Below are positions 34,737 through 43,639 of a stretch of DNA of 44,199 nucleotides, piece after piece. Source of the stretch: an uncultured Mediterranea sp. (GTDB lineage: Bacteria > Bacteroidota > Bacteroidia > Bacteroidales > Bacteroidaceae). Positions within the stretch are counted from its first letter, which is position 1. The number at the start of each line of letters is the position of its first letter. The notes under the pieces were generated by a model. That model was not told the origin of the DNA. It saw nothing but the letters and a program-made list of their open reading frames with translations, and searched no databases. The translations under genes were made by a program, and so were the position numbers. The stretch is taken from assembly GCA_946056155.1 (NCBI GenBank), contig CAMGIP010000004.1:1-44199 (forward strand). Direction: 5' to 3'.

Positions 34737-34826
34737 CATCAGAGAAAGTAGTGGTTGCAGACATGCTAAATCACGCCATTAGCTAAGCAAGACAACCTTT
34801 ATTAATAACGTTTTAATTTAATATTT

Positions 34827-37800
34827 ATGAGAAAGAAAGTTACCTTACTTCTCTTGGCCTTTGTGCTATGCACAGTTTGGAGCCTCAGAGCCCAGGGTCA
34901 AGGCAAAATCACAGGTAAAGTGGTCGATGCGATGGGTGAATTGCCCGGTGTAAGCGTCGTAGTCAAAGGCACCACCAACGGTACCACGACCAACTTGGAT
35001 GGCCAGTTTACTTTGGAAAACGTGAAATCAACAGATGTCCTTTCCTTCTCGTTCATCGGTTACAAGACGCAGGAAATCAAAGTCGGTGGACAGAAGGTGT
35101 TCAACATCACCATGGTGGAGGATGCACAGGCCTTGGAAGAGGTAGTTGTTGTGGGCTACCAGGAGGTCAAAAAGAAAGACCTGACTGGTTCGGTCTCCAA
35201 GGTAAACATGGACGACCTGCTGAAGACGCCGTCGGCCTCGTTTGACCAGACGCTGGGTGGACGTATCGCCGGTGTGAACGTCAGCTCAGGTGAAGGTATG
35301 CCGGGTGCAACCATGACCATCACCATCCGCGGTAACAACTCGTTGACGCAGGACAATACCCCCCTTTATATTATTGACGGATTCCCCGTGGAAGATGCTC
35401 GGGTAGCTGCTGCCATCAACCCCAGCGATATCGAATCAACCGATGTCTTGAAGGATGCTTCCGCTACCGCTATCTACGGTGCCCGTGGTGCCAACGGTGT
35501 CATCATCATCACCACCAAGAAAGGTAAGATCGGTAAGCCGCAGATTACCTACGACGGCAGCTTCGGCGTATCTTCTGTCACCAAGAAACTCGACATGATG
35601 AATGCCTACGAGTTTGTCAAGCTCCAGAATGAGATTGACCCGACCCGTGCTGCAAAGAACTATTTCCGTGAGCACGACGGCAAGCAATGGACTCTGGAGG
35701 ACTACGTTGGTATTGCACAGAACAACTACCAGGATGAGATTTTCCGCACAGCATGGCAGCAGAACCACAACATTCGAGTGGCCGGTGGTACGGAAGGTGT
35801 ACGCTACAACGCTTCTGCTTCTTACTACAACCAGGAAGGTATCCTGCTCAACTCCGACTACGAGCGCCTGCAGACTCGTCTGAACACGCTCATCAAGCGC
35901 AACAAGATGACCATCAACCTCACGGCCAACTACTCACGCTCTATCCAGAGTGGCGTCTCTCCCTCATCCAACTCTTACTCAGGTATGAACAACCTCTTCT
36001 ACAGCGTATGGGGTTACCGTCCGGTCAACTATCCTGGCCGCTCGTTGGAGTCGTTGTTGACTGACCTGGTCGATGAAGAGGTAAACGCTTCTGCCGACTA
36101 TCGCTTCAACCCGATTGCCGACCTGAACAATGCCTACCGCAAGTACTATATCAACAACTTGCAGCTCAACGGCTACGTAGAGTATGAGTTCATCAAAGGA
36201 CTGAAGCTGAAAATCTCCGGTGGTTACACGGCCGACAACCGCAGCACCGACACGTTCAACAACTCTAAGACACGCTACGGTGGTCCTACCTCAACCGATA
36301 AGATCAACGGAGAAGTGGTTCGCCAGCAGCGCCTCACCTGGTTGAACGAGAACATCCTGACCTACCAGACCAACTTCAAGAAGAGACACTTCCTGAACGC
36401 CCTACTCGGTGTGACTTTCCAGAACTCCGACTACGAATACTATTCGTTCCGCACCAAGCTGATTCCTCAGGAGTCAGAATCGTTGGGTATGGCCAGCATC
36501 AGCCAGGGTACCTACGACAAGAGCACAACCACCCAGTCCTCTTGGTCCATGCTCTCCTACCTGGCTCGCGTCAACTACAACTACAAGTCGAAGTACTATG
36601 CCACCGCTTCGTTCCGTGCCGACGGTTCTTCAAAGTTCGACAAGTCCAACCGCTTCGGTTACTTCCCCTCGGGCTCTGTAGCTTGGAGCTTCACCGAAGA
36701 GAAGTTCATGCGCCAGTACAAGAAATGGCTCTCCAGCGGTAAGCTGCGTCTGAGCTGGGGTCTCACGGGTAACAACCGTATCGGTGAGTACGACTACCTC
36801 GCGCTGCTCGACGTGCGCAAGGCTCACTATACCAGCGACCTGCCCAATACCGTCTATCCGTTTGACAACAACGAGAACAGCTTGGGTGTGGCTCCCATCT
36901 CGCTGCCCAACAAAGATCTGAAGTGGGAGACAACCGAACAGTGGAACCTCGGTCTTGACCTGGGCTTCTTCGACGAGCGCATCAGCTTCACCGCCGACCT
37001 CTACCGCAAAACTACCCGCGACCTGCTGTTGGATGCTACCCTCCCCTACTCTTCCGGTTACCTCACCGCCATGAAGAACATCGGTAAGGTACGTAACGAC
37101 GGTATCGAGCTGACGCTGAACACGGTGAACATCCAGAACAAGAACTTCAAGTGGACCACCAACTTCAACATCGCCTTCAATAAGAATAAGGTATTGGAAC
37201 TGGCCGAGAACCAGACCAGCCTGCTCAGCACGGCCAAGTTCGACCAGAACTTCAACTCACAGCCCAACTACATCGCCAAGGTGGGCTATCCCATGGGTAT
37301 GATTTATGGTTACCAATACGAAGGTACCTACAAATATGAAGACTTCGACAAGTCGGGCAACAGCTACACACTCAAGGGCAATGTACCTCACTACGTAAGC
37401 GAGAGCAACACACAACCCGGTATGCCCAGATACAAGGACCTGAATGGTGACGGCGTCATCGACACCAACGACCGTACCATGATTGGCCGCGGTCTGCCTA
37501 TCCACACCGGCGGTTTCACCAACAACTTCGAGTACAAAGGCTTCGACCTGAGCATCTTCTTCCAGTGGAGCTACGGTAATGACGTGCTCAACGCCAACCG
37601 TCTCTTCTTCGAGAGCGGCTTCCAGAAGAAGCATGAGCTGAACCAGTTTGCCGCCTATGCCAACCGTTGGAGTGCGGAGAACCCCACCAGCGACATCCCC
37701 GCCGCTTACAACTCCAGCTCGAACCTCGTCATCTCCTCACGCGTTGTGGAGGATGCTTCCTTCTTGCGTCTGAAGACCGTGACACTGGGATATACCGTAC

Positions 37801-37997
37801 CCAAGACCTTCATGAAGAAGTTCAAGATGGAGAGCGCCCGCGTCTATGTAGCTGCACAGAACCTCTTCACCATCACCGACTACTCGGGCTATGACCCCGA
37901 AGTGTCTATACGTGAGGGCGGTCTGACTCCGGGTCTGGACTTCTCGTCCTATCCCCGTGCACTCTCTGTAAGTTTTGGTATCAACTTAGGTTTCTAA
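34827..37997 (+). CDS. SusC/RagA-family TonB-dependent outer-membrane transporter
   Basis: 1056 residues. After the signal peptide (cleavage near SLRAQ), a carboxypeptidase-regulatory-like domain (GKITGKVVDAMGELPGVSVVVKG, ~28-105) is followed by the TonB box region EEVVVVGYQ. The plug domain carries DNTPLYIIDGFPVEDARV and the Bacteroidetes motif KDASATAIYGARGANGVIIITTKKG. A 22-strand barrel ends in LSVSFGINLGF. It imports an oligomeric ligand across the outer membrane with energy from TonB. There is no N-terminal extension for an anti-sigma factor. SusD follows 24 bases later. Confidence 0.97.
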   Translation: MRKKVTLLLLAFVLCTVWSLRAQGQGKITGKVVDAMGELPGVSVVVKGTTNGTTTNLDGQFTLENVKSTDVLSFSFIGYKTQEIKVGGQKVFNITMVEDAQALEEVVVVGYQEVKKKDLTGSVSKVNMDDLLKTPSASFDQTLGGRIAGVNVSSGEGMPGATMTITIRGNNSLTQDNTPLYIIDGFPVEDARVAAAINPSDIESTDVLKDASATAIYGARGANGVIIITTKKGKIGKPQITYDGSFGVSSVTKKLDMMNAYEFVKLQNEIDPTRAAKNYFREHDGKQWTLEDYVGIAQNNYQDEIFRTAWQQNHNIRVAGGTEGVRYNASASYYNQEGILLNSDYERLQTRLNTLIKRNKMTINLTANYSRSIQSGVSPSSNSYSGMNNLFYSVWGYRPVNYPGRSLESLLTDLVDEEVNASADYRFNPIADLNNAYRKYYINNLQLNGYVEYEFIKGLKLKISGGYTADNRSTDTFNNSKTRYGGPTSTDKINGEVVRQQRLTWLNENILTYQTNFKKRHFLNALLGVTFQNSDYEYYSFRTKLIPQESESLGMASISQGTYDKSTTTQSSWSMLSYLARVNYNYKSKYYATASFRADGSSKFDKSNRFGYFPSGSVAWSFTEEKFMRQYKKWLSSGKLRLSWGLTGNNRIGEYDYLALLDVRKAHYTSDLPNTVYPFDNNENSLGVAPISLPNKDLKWETTEQWNLGLDLGFFDERISFTADLYRKTTRDLLLDATLPYSSGYLTAMKNIGKVRNDGIELTLNTVNIQNKNFKWTTNFNIAFNKNKVLELAENQTSLLSTAKFDQNFNSQPNYIAKVGYPMGMIYGYQYEGTYKYEDFDKSGNSYTLKGNVPHYVSESNTQPGMPRYKDLNGDGVIDTNDRTMIGRGLPIHTGGFTNNFEYKGFDLSIFFQWSYGNDVLNANRLFFESGFQKKHELNQFAAYANRWSAENPTSDIPAAYNSSSNLVISSRVVEDASFLRLKTVTLGYTVPKTFMKKFKMESARVYVAAQNLFTITDYSGYDPEVSIREGGLTPGLDFSSYPRALSVSFGINLGF

Positions 37998-38021
37998 ACA
38001 TATAAATCACTCCAAATCATC

Positions 38022-39752
38022 ATGAAGACTTTAAAAACCATCATATTTTCTTTAGCAGCATTGGCCGTCACCTCCTGCGACTTCCTCGACAAGGAGCCGA
38101 CCAAGCTGGCTCCCGAAGGCTTCTTCAACAATGCCAATGAAGTATCCTCTTTCCTGACCTCGGTCTATGCACCGTTGGCCTCACAGAACTTCTATGGCAA
38201 CGACTACTGGCACATGACGGGTACCGATGACCTCGCCCACTACGGAGGTGGACGCAATGCCTGGTCACAGGGTGCCATTGCCTGTAACAATGCCAACTCA
38301 AGCTCACCCTCGTTCAGCAACCTGTGGGTAACTCTCTACTCCGGTATCGATCGCGCCTGTGTCCTTCTAGAGAATATCGACAAGGTGAGCGAAATCAGCG
38401 ATGCCTTGCGTGAGCAATACCGCTCGGAAGCCCGTTTCATGCGTGCATTCTACTACTTTACTCTGGTACAGGGCTGGGGCGATGTACCTTTCCGCACCTC
38501 ATCTACCACCAGCGTAACGGGACTCTCTATCCCCCGCACCGACAAGGAGACCATCTACGACTTCATCATCACCGAAATGAGCGAATGTGCCAACGGACTG
38601 CTTTCTGCAGCTGACTTGAGCTACAAACCGGGTCGTATCTCCAAATCGACCGCATGGGGCATCCTGGCTCGCGTCTATCTTTTCCGTGCCGGTGAGCACT
38701 TCCGCGACAAAGCTACTGGCGACCAGACCAAGATTCAGGAGTACTTCAAGCAGGCCAGTATCTACGCTCAGAAGGTGATGGGCGAAGGACACGCTCTGGC
38801 AGAGAACTATTGGGATGTCTTCATCGACATCTGCTCCAACCAGTACAACACCACGGCTAACGAAAGCATTTGGGAGTGCGAGTTTGCCGGTAATTACACC
38901 AACGAGGTGAGAGCAGAAGGACGTATCGGCAACATGATTGGCATCAAGTGTCCCGACAATTCGGGTAACGCTACCCTGCTCGACAAACTGGATCCCGGAT
39001 ATGGCTACGCCTACGTATGGTGCACACCGAAACTCTACGAGCTCTATGTGGCCAATGGCGACCTGGAGCGCATGAACTGGAACATTGCTCCCTTTGAATA
39101 TACTGGCACAGCCAACAAGGGCGTAACGGGACGAAGCTTCGATTATGGCAAGATTGCCGAGGTGAAGGCCCAGTACTGGGGACACAGAAACACCTACGAG
39201 TATGGTGCAGAGGACAAGGAGAAGACACAGGCTGCAGCACTTGAGGACTATTCACATGCCTGCGGCAAGTACCGTCGGGAATATGAACTGTACGGAGCCA
39301 AGAAGAACAAGAACTACACCTCCATCAACTTCCCCCTGTTGCGCTACTCAGACGTACTGCTGATGGTGGCCGAAGCTGAAAACGAGGTGAATGCAGCCCC
39401 CACTACGCTGGCCTACAACTGCCTGAACATGGTGCGTGAGCGCGCTGGTATCGCTCCCTTGGCCAACCTCGACAAGGATAGCTTCCGTCAAGCCGTGAAA
39501 GACGAGCGTGCTATGGAGCTCTGCTTCGAATATACTCGCCGCTATGACCTCATCCGCTGGGGTGAATACGTGAGCAACATGAATGCACTGGCTCCACGTG
39601 CAGCCCAAGGTGCCGGAGGTAACTGGAAGTCAGGTGCCAACTATGGTATCCCCAACTTCTTCAAGATTACCGACACCTACAACTACTTCCCCATCCCAGA
39701 TACCGAAATGTCGGTCAACAATGCCATCACCGAGAACAACCCCGGATGGTAA
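38022..39752 (+). CDS. SusD/RagB-family surface ligand-binding lipoprotein
   Basis: 576 residues. The lipoprotein signal ends at LAVTSC with Cys19. The TPR-containing SusD core has REQYRSEARFMRAFYYFTLVQGWGDVPF (near 125-152) and the C-terminal LLRYSDVLLMVAEAENEVN, MVRERAGIAPL and ERAMELCFEYTRRYDLIRWGEY. It caps the upstream SusC barrel and binds its ligand at the cell surface. The ligand cannot be told from sequence. It is translated from the same transcript as SusC (24 bases apart). Confidence 0.97.
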   Translation: MKTLKTIIFSLAALAVTSCDFLDKEPTKLAPEGFFNNANEVSSFLTSVYAPLASQNFYGNDYWHMTGTDDLAHYGGGRNAWSQGAIACNNANSSSPSFSNLWVTLYSGIDRACVLLENIDKVSEISDALREQYRSEARFMRAFYYFTLVQGWGDVPFRTSSTTSVTGLSIPRTDKETIYDFIITEMSECANGLLSAADLSYKPGRISKSTAWGILARVYLFRAGEHFRDKATGDQTKIQEYFKQASIYAQKVMGEGHALAENYWDVFIDICSNQYNTTANESIWECEFAGNYTNEVRAEGRIGNMIGIKCPDNSGNATLLDKLDPGYGYAYVWCTPKLYELYVANGDLERMNWNIAPFEYTGTANKGVTGRSFDYGKIAEVKAQYWGHRNTYEYGAEDKEKTQAAALEDYSHACGKYRREYELYGAKKNKNYTSINFPLLRYSDVLLMVAEAENEVNAAPTTLAYNCLNMVRERAGIAPLANLDKDSFRQAVKDERAMELCFEYTRRYDLIRWGEYVSNMNALAPRAAQGAGGNWKSGANYGIPNFFKITDTYNYFPIPDTEMSVNNAITENNPGW

Positions 39753-39799
39753 GCTGAAGCAAAAGATTACTTAACCGTAAAAAAATACGTAGAACCATT

Positions 39800-40807
39800 A
39801 TGAAACTGAATAAATTCATTATAGCCCTCGGTGTAGCAGGCTTAGCCTTTACCGCCTGCGAGAACGAGTTCAACGAAGATGTGCAGCTCAACGTGAATAT
39901 AGCTGCAGAAAATGGCGTCAGCTTCGACGGAAAGACCATCACCGTGAAGGCAGGCACCCCCGTCAACTTCCGGTTGGCAGGCGATCCCGACTACCTCACC
40001 TTCTTTAGCGGTGAAGCTGGCAAAGAGTACAAGAACCGCGAACGGGTCACCGTGGATGAGAGCGAGATTGAAAGCTCTAAGCTCATGTTCTCCCTGCAGG
40101 GACAGTACGGTAAACCGGCCAATATCCTCACCATGTACATTTCCGAAGATTTCCCCGGTTTGGCAAAAAACGACTTCAAGGCAGACTCTGTACTGGTGGA
40201 GACACATAACTGGAACACCCTGATTGCTGCAAATGAATTCCCCACAGCAGCTACTACTACCCCGTATGAACTGGATATGACACCCTACATGGGCAAGCGC
40301 ATCGCCATTGCCATCTGCTACCGCGGTCAGGACAACACCGCTGCCCAATCGCGCTTCTACTTCAAGAACATGCAGATTCTCAACACGATGAAGAACGGCC
40401 AACAGAGCACCTTTGCTGCAGCCTCATTTGGCTTTACTCCGGTGAACATGTGCCAGGCCCTCAACTTTACCGATCAAAAGGGTATGACCAGTAACCGAGA
40501 ATATGGTACAATGACCAACAACACTTCGGGTATCTGGAATTTTGTGAATACCAACAACTTCTTTATCCACAGTTCGAACGCCAAGACTGACCTGAAGTAC
40601 AGTTGGTTGGTATCCAATCTGTTGGTGGTGAACGCCTGCTCACCCGATGACGGAACTGCGCTGAAGAACGTATCACAGAGCTTGGATAGCTACCAGTACA
40701 CCTACAGCAATCCCGGTACCTATACCGCTACCTTCGTAGCCTCAAACTTCAACTACAAGAAGGAGTCTCAGGTGGTTAAAGAGTATCAGGTCGTTGTAAC
40801 CGAGTAA
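39800..40807 (+). CDS. DUF5017 domain surface lipoprotein (SusE/F-position protein)
   Basis: 335 residues. The lipoprotein signal ends at LAFTAC (Cys20). The N-terminal PKD/Ig-like part with PDYLTFFSGEAGKEYKNRERV fits DUF5017, a family of SusCD-linked Bacteroidetes proteins. A C-terminal PKD-like segment (YSNPGTYTATFVASN) ends the protein. It sits 47 bases after SusD in the third position usually taken by a surface glycan-binding protein, so ligand capture is a fair inference. It has no catalytic signature. A terminator follows at 40933. Confidence 0.85.
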   Translation: MKLNKFIIALGVAGLAFTACENEFNEDVQLNVNIAAENGVSFDGKTITVKAGTPVNFRLAGDPDYLTFFSGEAGKEYKNRERVTVDESEIESSKLMFSLQGQYGKPANILTMYISEDFPGLAKNDFKADSVLVETHNWNTLIAANEFPTAATTTPYELDMTPYMGKRIAIAICYRGQDNTAAQSRFYFKNMQILNTMKNGQQSTFAAASFGFTPVNMCQALNFTDQKGMTSNREYGTMTNNTSGIWNFVNTNNFFIHSSNAKTDLKYSWLVSNLLVVNACSPDDGTALKNVSQSLDSYQYTYSNPGTYTATFVASNFNYKKESQVVKEYQVVVTE

Positions 40808-40932
40808 ATGAAAAAAGCGAAAACGTACGATTCCTTCAAAGTAATACGCAAATCTTCTAACCTTAAAGAAAACAGCAAACTACTATTAGGAACTATTGCT
40901 CTTCGGAAAAACTCCCAAGAGCAGAATATCCT

Positions 40933-40972
40933 GCCCGAAGCCCTGTAAAACCGGACTTCGGGCTTCCTTTTT
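40933..40972 (+). terminator. Rho-independent terminator after the SusCD cassette
   Basis: A GCCCGAAG/CTTCGGGC 8-bp stem (40933-40940 with 40956-40963) and 15-base loop are followed by TTCCTTTTTAT. It lies 125 bases past the DUF5017 gene stop. Confidence 0.8.
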
Positions 40973-41014
40973 ATCCCAAATCGATTATTAGCGTTATGAT
41001 AGGCAGATGGGGAA

Positions 41015-41632
41015 TTATTGGCCGAATAGCCAGCGGTTGAGCCAACGATTGATATAGACATTGGCTACCGCAAAACCGGCACCTATAGCGGCTCCCGCCA
41101 TGACATCGGTAGGGTAATGCACACCCTCATTCATACGAGACACCCCTACGGAACAGGCCCAAAGGGCAGAAGGAGCTATCACATACCACTTAGGACATTT
41201 GATGCTCAGCGAAGTGGCCAAAGCAAAAGCGGTGGCGGTATGGCCAGAGGGAAAGGAGGGTGAACGCTCCCTGCTGAAAGGGTGCACCCGGTCAGGATAT
41301 CGCTCGTAAGGGCGGTCGCGACGCACCAGATACTTCATGCCATAGGTGACGGCAAAAGTGCCCGCCACACTCGTACCCACGTAGAGCGCATCCTTGAGAA
41401 GTTCCTTATCATGCTTGATCCATCCGGCAATGGCCATAGCCACAGGCACTCCCACTACCACATAGCTCTCCGTCTGCGACACCACCTTATTATATTGCCG
41501 CACGAAGCCCTTGTCCCAGCTGTTGACCCGATGCACCATATCTATCTCCCAGTTCTGGGCATTGACCTGAGTCACGGCAACCAATGCCCACAACAGCCCA
41601 ACCATTCCCTGCATGATCCGTCTGTCCATCAT
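41015..41632 (-). CDS. PAP2-superfamily phosphatase
   Basis: 205 residues from the ATG at 41632 (41629 also possible). It has a cleavable signal-like N-terminus (MVGLLWALVAVTQVNAQ) and then three to four hydrophobic segments. The full PAP2 motif set is present: KYLVRRDRP, FPSGHTATA and SRMNEGVHYPTDVMAGA. It is therefore expected to be an active acid phosphatase-type enzyme of the envelope, for example on undecaprenyl pyrophosphate, lipid phosphates or lipid A. The exact substrate is unknown. It is monocistronic, convergent with the SusCD cassette and divergent from the AraC gene. Confidence 0.9.
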   Translation of the reverse strand: MMDRRIMQGMVGLLWALVAVTQVNAQNWEIDMVHRVNSWDKGFVRQYNKVVSQTESYVVVGVPVAMAIAGWIKHDKELLKDALYVGTSVAGTFAVTYGMKYLVRRDRPYERYPDRVHPFSRERSPSFPSGHTATAFALATSLSIKCPKWYVIAPSALWACSVGVSRMNEGVHYPTDVMAGAAIGAGFAVANVYINRWLNRWLFGQ

Positions 41633-41709
41633 TCCACTTACTGTTTCTTTGTTGTTCAAATTACCCCAATTAAGCCCAAAGAATCGCAACTTTTGCCTAA
41701 TACAGGGTA

Positions 41710-41717
41710 CAAATATA
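41710..41717 (-). promoter_or_regulatory. -7 element TATATTTG for the PAP2 gene (minus strand)
   Basis: An exact TAnnTTTG on the minus strand, 77 bases upstream of the start at 41632. It supports the shorter reading frame rather than one starting at 41689. Confidence 0.5.
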
Positions 41718-41783
41718 GCCTAAAAACAGACTTCAACTCACGGAAAGAGCTCCCAAAATGTGTGATAATTCACAAAAATAGTT

Positions 41784-41791
41784 TATCTTTG
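41784..41791 (+). promoter_or_regulatory. -7 element TATCTTTG upstream of the AraC gene
   Basis: An exact TAnnTTTG 41 bases before the start codon at 41833. The -33 position is not a clear TTTG. Confidence 0.55.
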
Positions 41792-41832
41792 TAGCCACAA
41801 ACAGAATTTTCAATTCCCAAAAGAGGTAGAAT

Positions 41833-42759
41833 ATGAGCTTTTGTACGTCCTTAGATATGAATTGCAGTCAATGTCCACACTCCGGTGGAGGGACATTGGA
41901 ACTACACAAGTATCCGCAACGTACACACTTCTCAGCCGAGAAACACTCCAGCAATTTCATTCTTTTCATGCTGAAAGGGGAACTACTCATCAACAGCGAG
42001 GAGTACCCCGGTACCATCCTCTACAAGAACCAGGCAGTGCTGCAGGCCATTGGTTCCAAGGTAGAGCTACTGGCCGTGACGGACGTAGAGTATATCCAGC
42101 TCAACTTCACTGAGGTTCCTGCCTTCTGCAGCCAACAGATGCAGGAAGTTGTCTCCCTTTCGGAAGCCCCACTGACCTACACCCCTTTAAAGCTGATTCC
42201 CCGTTTGGAGCATGTGCTGAACGATTTGGCCTACTATTTTGAAGAGACGCCCTACCCCTGCCAGCCCTACATTGACATGAAGAGTAAGGAACTGATCCAT
42301 CTGCTCATCACCTGCTACCCCCTGCAGATGATCCGTCCCTTCTTCTACCCCATCAGCACCTATACGGAGAGTTTCCAGTATTTCGTGATGCAGCACTATC
42401 GTCAGGTGAAGACCACCGAGGAGTTTGCTCACCTCGGCGGCTATACCACCACCACCTTCCGCCGTCTGTTCAAGAACCTCTACGGCATTCCTGTCTATGT
42501 GTGGATCCTGCAAAAAAAGCGCGAAGGCATCCTCCACGAGCTGCTCCACACCAGCGACCGTATCAATGCCATCAGCCAGCGATACGGCTTCGACAACCCC
42601 TCCCACTTCTCTCACTTCTGCAAAGACTCCTTTGGAGATACCCCTCGCTCCTTGCGCAAACGCGCACAGGCTGGAGAGAAAATCAAGATTATCAATCGGG
42701 AAAGGGAAAACTATAAGGAAGGGGACATCCAAGGAGGAGAAGAGGAGGAGGAGAATTGA
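41833..42759 (+). CDS. AraC-family transcriptional regulator
   Basis: 308 residues. An N-terminal cupin-like region (~25-160) is followed by a C-terminal AraC DNA-binding domain (~178-280) with two helix-turn-helix motifs: EEFAHLGGYTTTTFRRLFKNLYG and AISQRYGFDNPSHFSHFCKDSFGDTPRSLR. The start carries C4, C11 and C14 plus His16 (NCSQCPHSGGG), a possible metal- or redox-sensing cluster. The C-terminus ends in an acidic GGEEEEEN tail. It has its own promoter. Its targets are unknown: the SusCD cassette upstream or the fumarate reductase operon 121 bases downstream are both conceivable. Confidence 0.92.
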   Translation: MSFCTSLDMNCSQCPHSGGGTLELHKYPQRTHFSAEKHSSNFILFMLKGELLINSEEYPGTILYKNQAVLQAIGSKVELLAVTDVEYIQLNFTEVPAFCSQQMQEVVSLSEAPLTYTPLKLIPRLEHVLNDLAYYFEETPYPCQPYIDMKSKELIHLLITCYPLQMIRPFFYPISTYTESFQYFVMQHYRQVKTTEEFAHLGGYTTTTFRRLFKNLYGIPVYVWILQKKREGILHELLHTSDRINAISQRYGFDNPSHFSHFCKDSFGDTPRSLRKRAQAGEKIKIINRERENYKEGDIQGGEEEEEN

Positions 42760-42778
42760 GGAAATATTTCTTTAATTG

Positions 42779-42810
42779 TTTGTATTATCAAGATAAATCC
42801 TCTATTTTTG
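42779..42810 (+). promoter_or_regulatory. Promoter of the fumarate reductase operon (TTTG-N20-TATTTTTG)
   Basis: TTTG at 42779-42782, a 20-base spacer and TATTTTTG at 42803-42810, an exact TAnnTTTG. The leader to the ATG at 42881 is ~64 bases. Confidence 0.7.
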
Positions 42811-42880
42811 CATGAAAATATACCCCCATCAAGCGGCAAACTATTTTTCTAACTATTAAATAACTTAAATTCAATCATTT

Positions 42881-43588
42881 ATGTGGTTAACTAATTCATC
42901 TGTAGGAAGGAAAGTGGTGATGAGCGTTACCGGCATCGCCCTTGTCCTGTTTCTGACGTTTCACATGGCGATGAATCTTGTTGCACTCATCTCTACCGAA
43001 GGGTACAACATGATTTGCGAGTTCCTCGGAGCTAACTGGTATGCCTTGGCAGGTACTCTGGGACTGGCTGCGCTGTTCGTCATTCACATCATCTATGCCT
43101 TCTGGCTGACGATGCAAAACCGCAAGGCACGCGGTAGTGAACGTTATGCTGTTGTGGAGAAACCCAAAAACGTAGAGTGGGCCTCACAGAACATGCTGGT
43201 GCTGGGTATCATCGTTATCCTGGGTCTGGTTCTTCACCTGATCAACTTCTGGTCTAAGATGCAACTGCCCGAGTTGGTACACAACATGGGCGGTCATGTG
43301 AGCATGCCGATTCTGGCCAACGCTGCCAATGGTGTACACCACATCCAGCAGACCTTCAGCTGCCCTGTATTCTCTGTGCTCTATCTCATCTGGCTGGCTG
43401 CCCTCTGGTTCCACCTCACTCATGGCTTCTGGAGTGCTATGCAGACCCTGGGCTGGAACAACAAGCTCTGGATCAACCGCTGGAAATGTATCTCTGACAT
43501 CTATTCTACCATCATCGTAGTAGGCTTTGCCCTCGTGGTTATCGCTTTCTGTATCAAAGGTATGATGGGTTGCGGCGCCTGCTGCTAA
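42881..43588 (+). CDS. frdC: Fumarate reductase/succinate dehydrogenase cytochrome b subunit
   Basis: 235 residues with five transmembrane segments. Histidines at the expected places for a diheme (Wolinella-type, class B) cytochrome b are His28 (LTFHMAMN), His69 (FVIHIIY), His119 (LVLHLIN) and His178 or His181 (WFHLTHGFW). It anchors the flavoprotein and iron-sulfur subunits to the inner membrane and passes electrons from menaquinol to fumarate in anaerobic succinate formation, a main route in Bacteroides. The Cys-rich end (CGACC) is a small oddity. The flavoprotein gene follows 51 bases later. Confidence 0.95.
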   Translation: MWLTNSSVGRKVVMSVTGIALVLFLTFHMAMNLVALISTEGYNMICEFLGANWYALAGTLGLAALFVIHIIYAFWLTMQNRKARGSERYAVVEKPKNVEWASQNMLVLGIIVILGLVLHLINFWSKMQLPELVHNMGGHVSMPILANAANGVHHIQQTFSCPVFSVLYLIWLAALWFHLTHGFWSAMQTLGWNNKLWINRWKCISDIYSTIIVVGFALVVIAFCIKGMMGCGACC

Positions 43589-43639
43589 TGGGTCGGAAAG
43601 ACCTTGTCCGATAGAATAACCTCAAAAATTGAAAATAAT

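Noticed and set aside
41633..41689. N-terminal extension of the PAP2 gene to 41689
   Set aside because: It would start with TTG and add a polar segment ahead of a proper signal peptide. The ATG at 41632 fits better.
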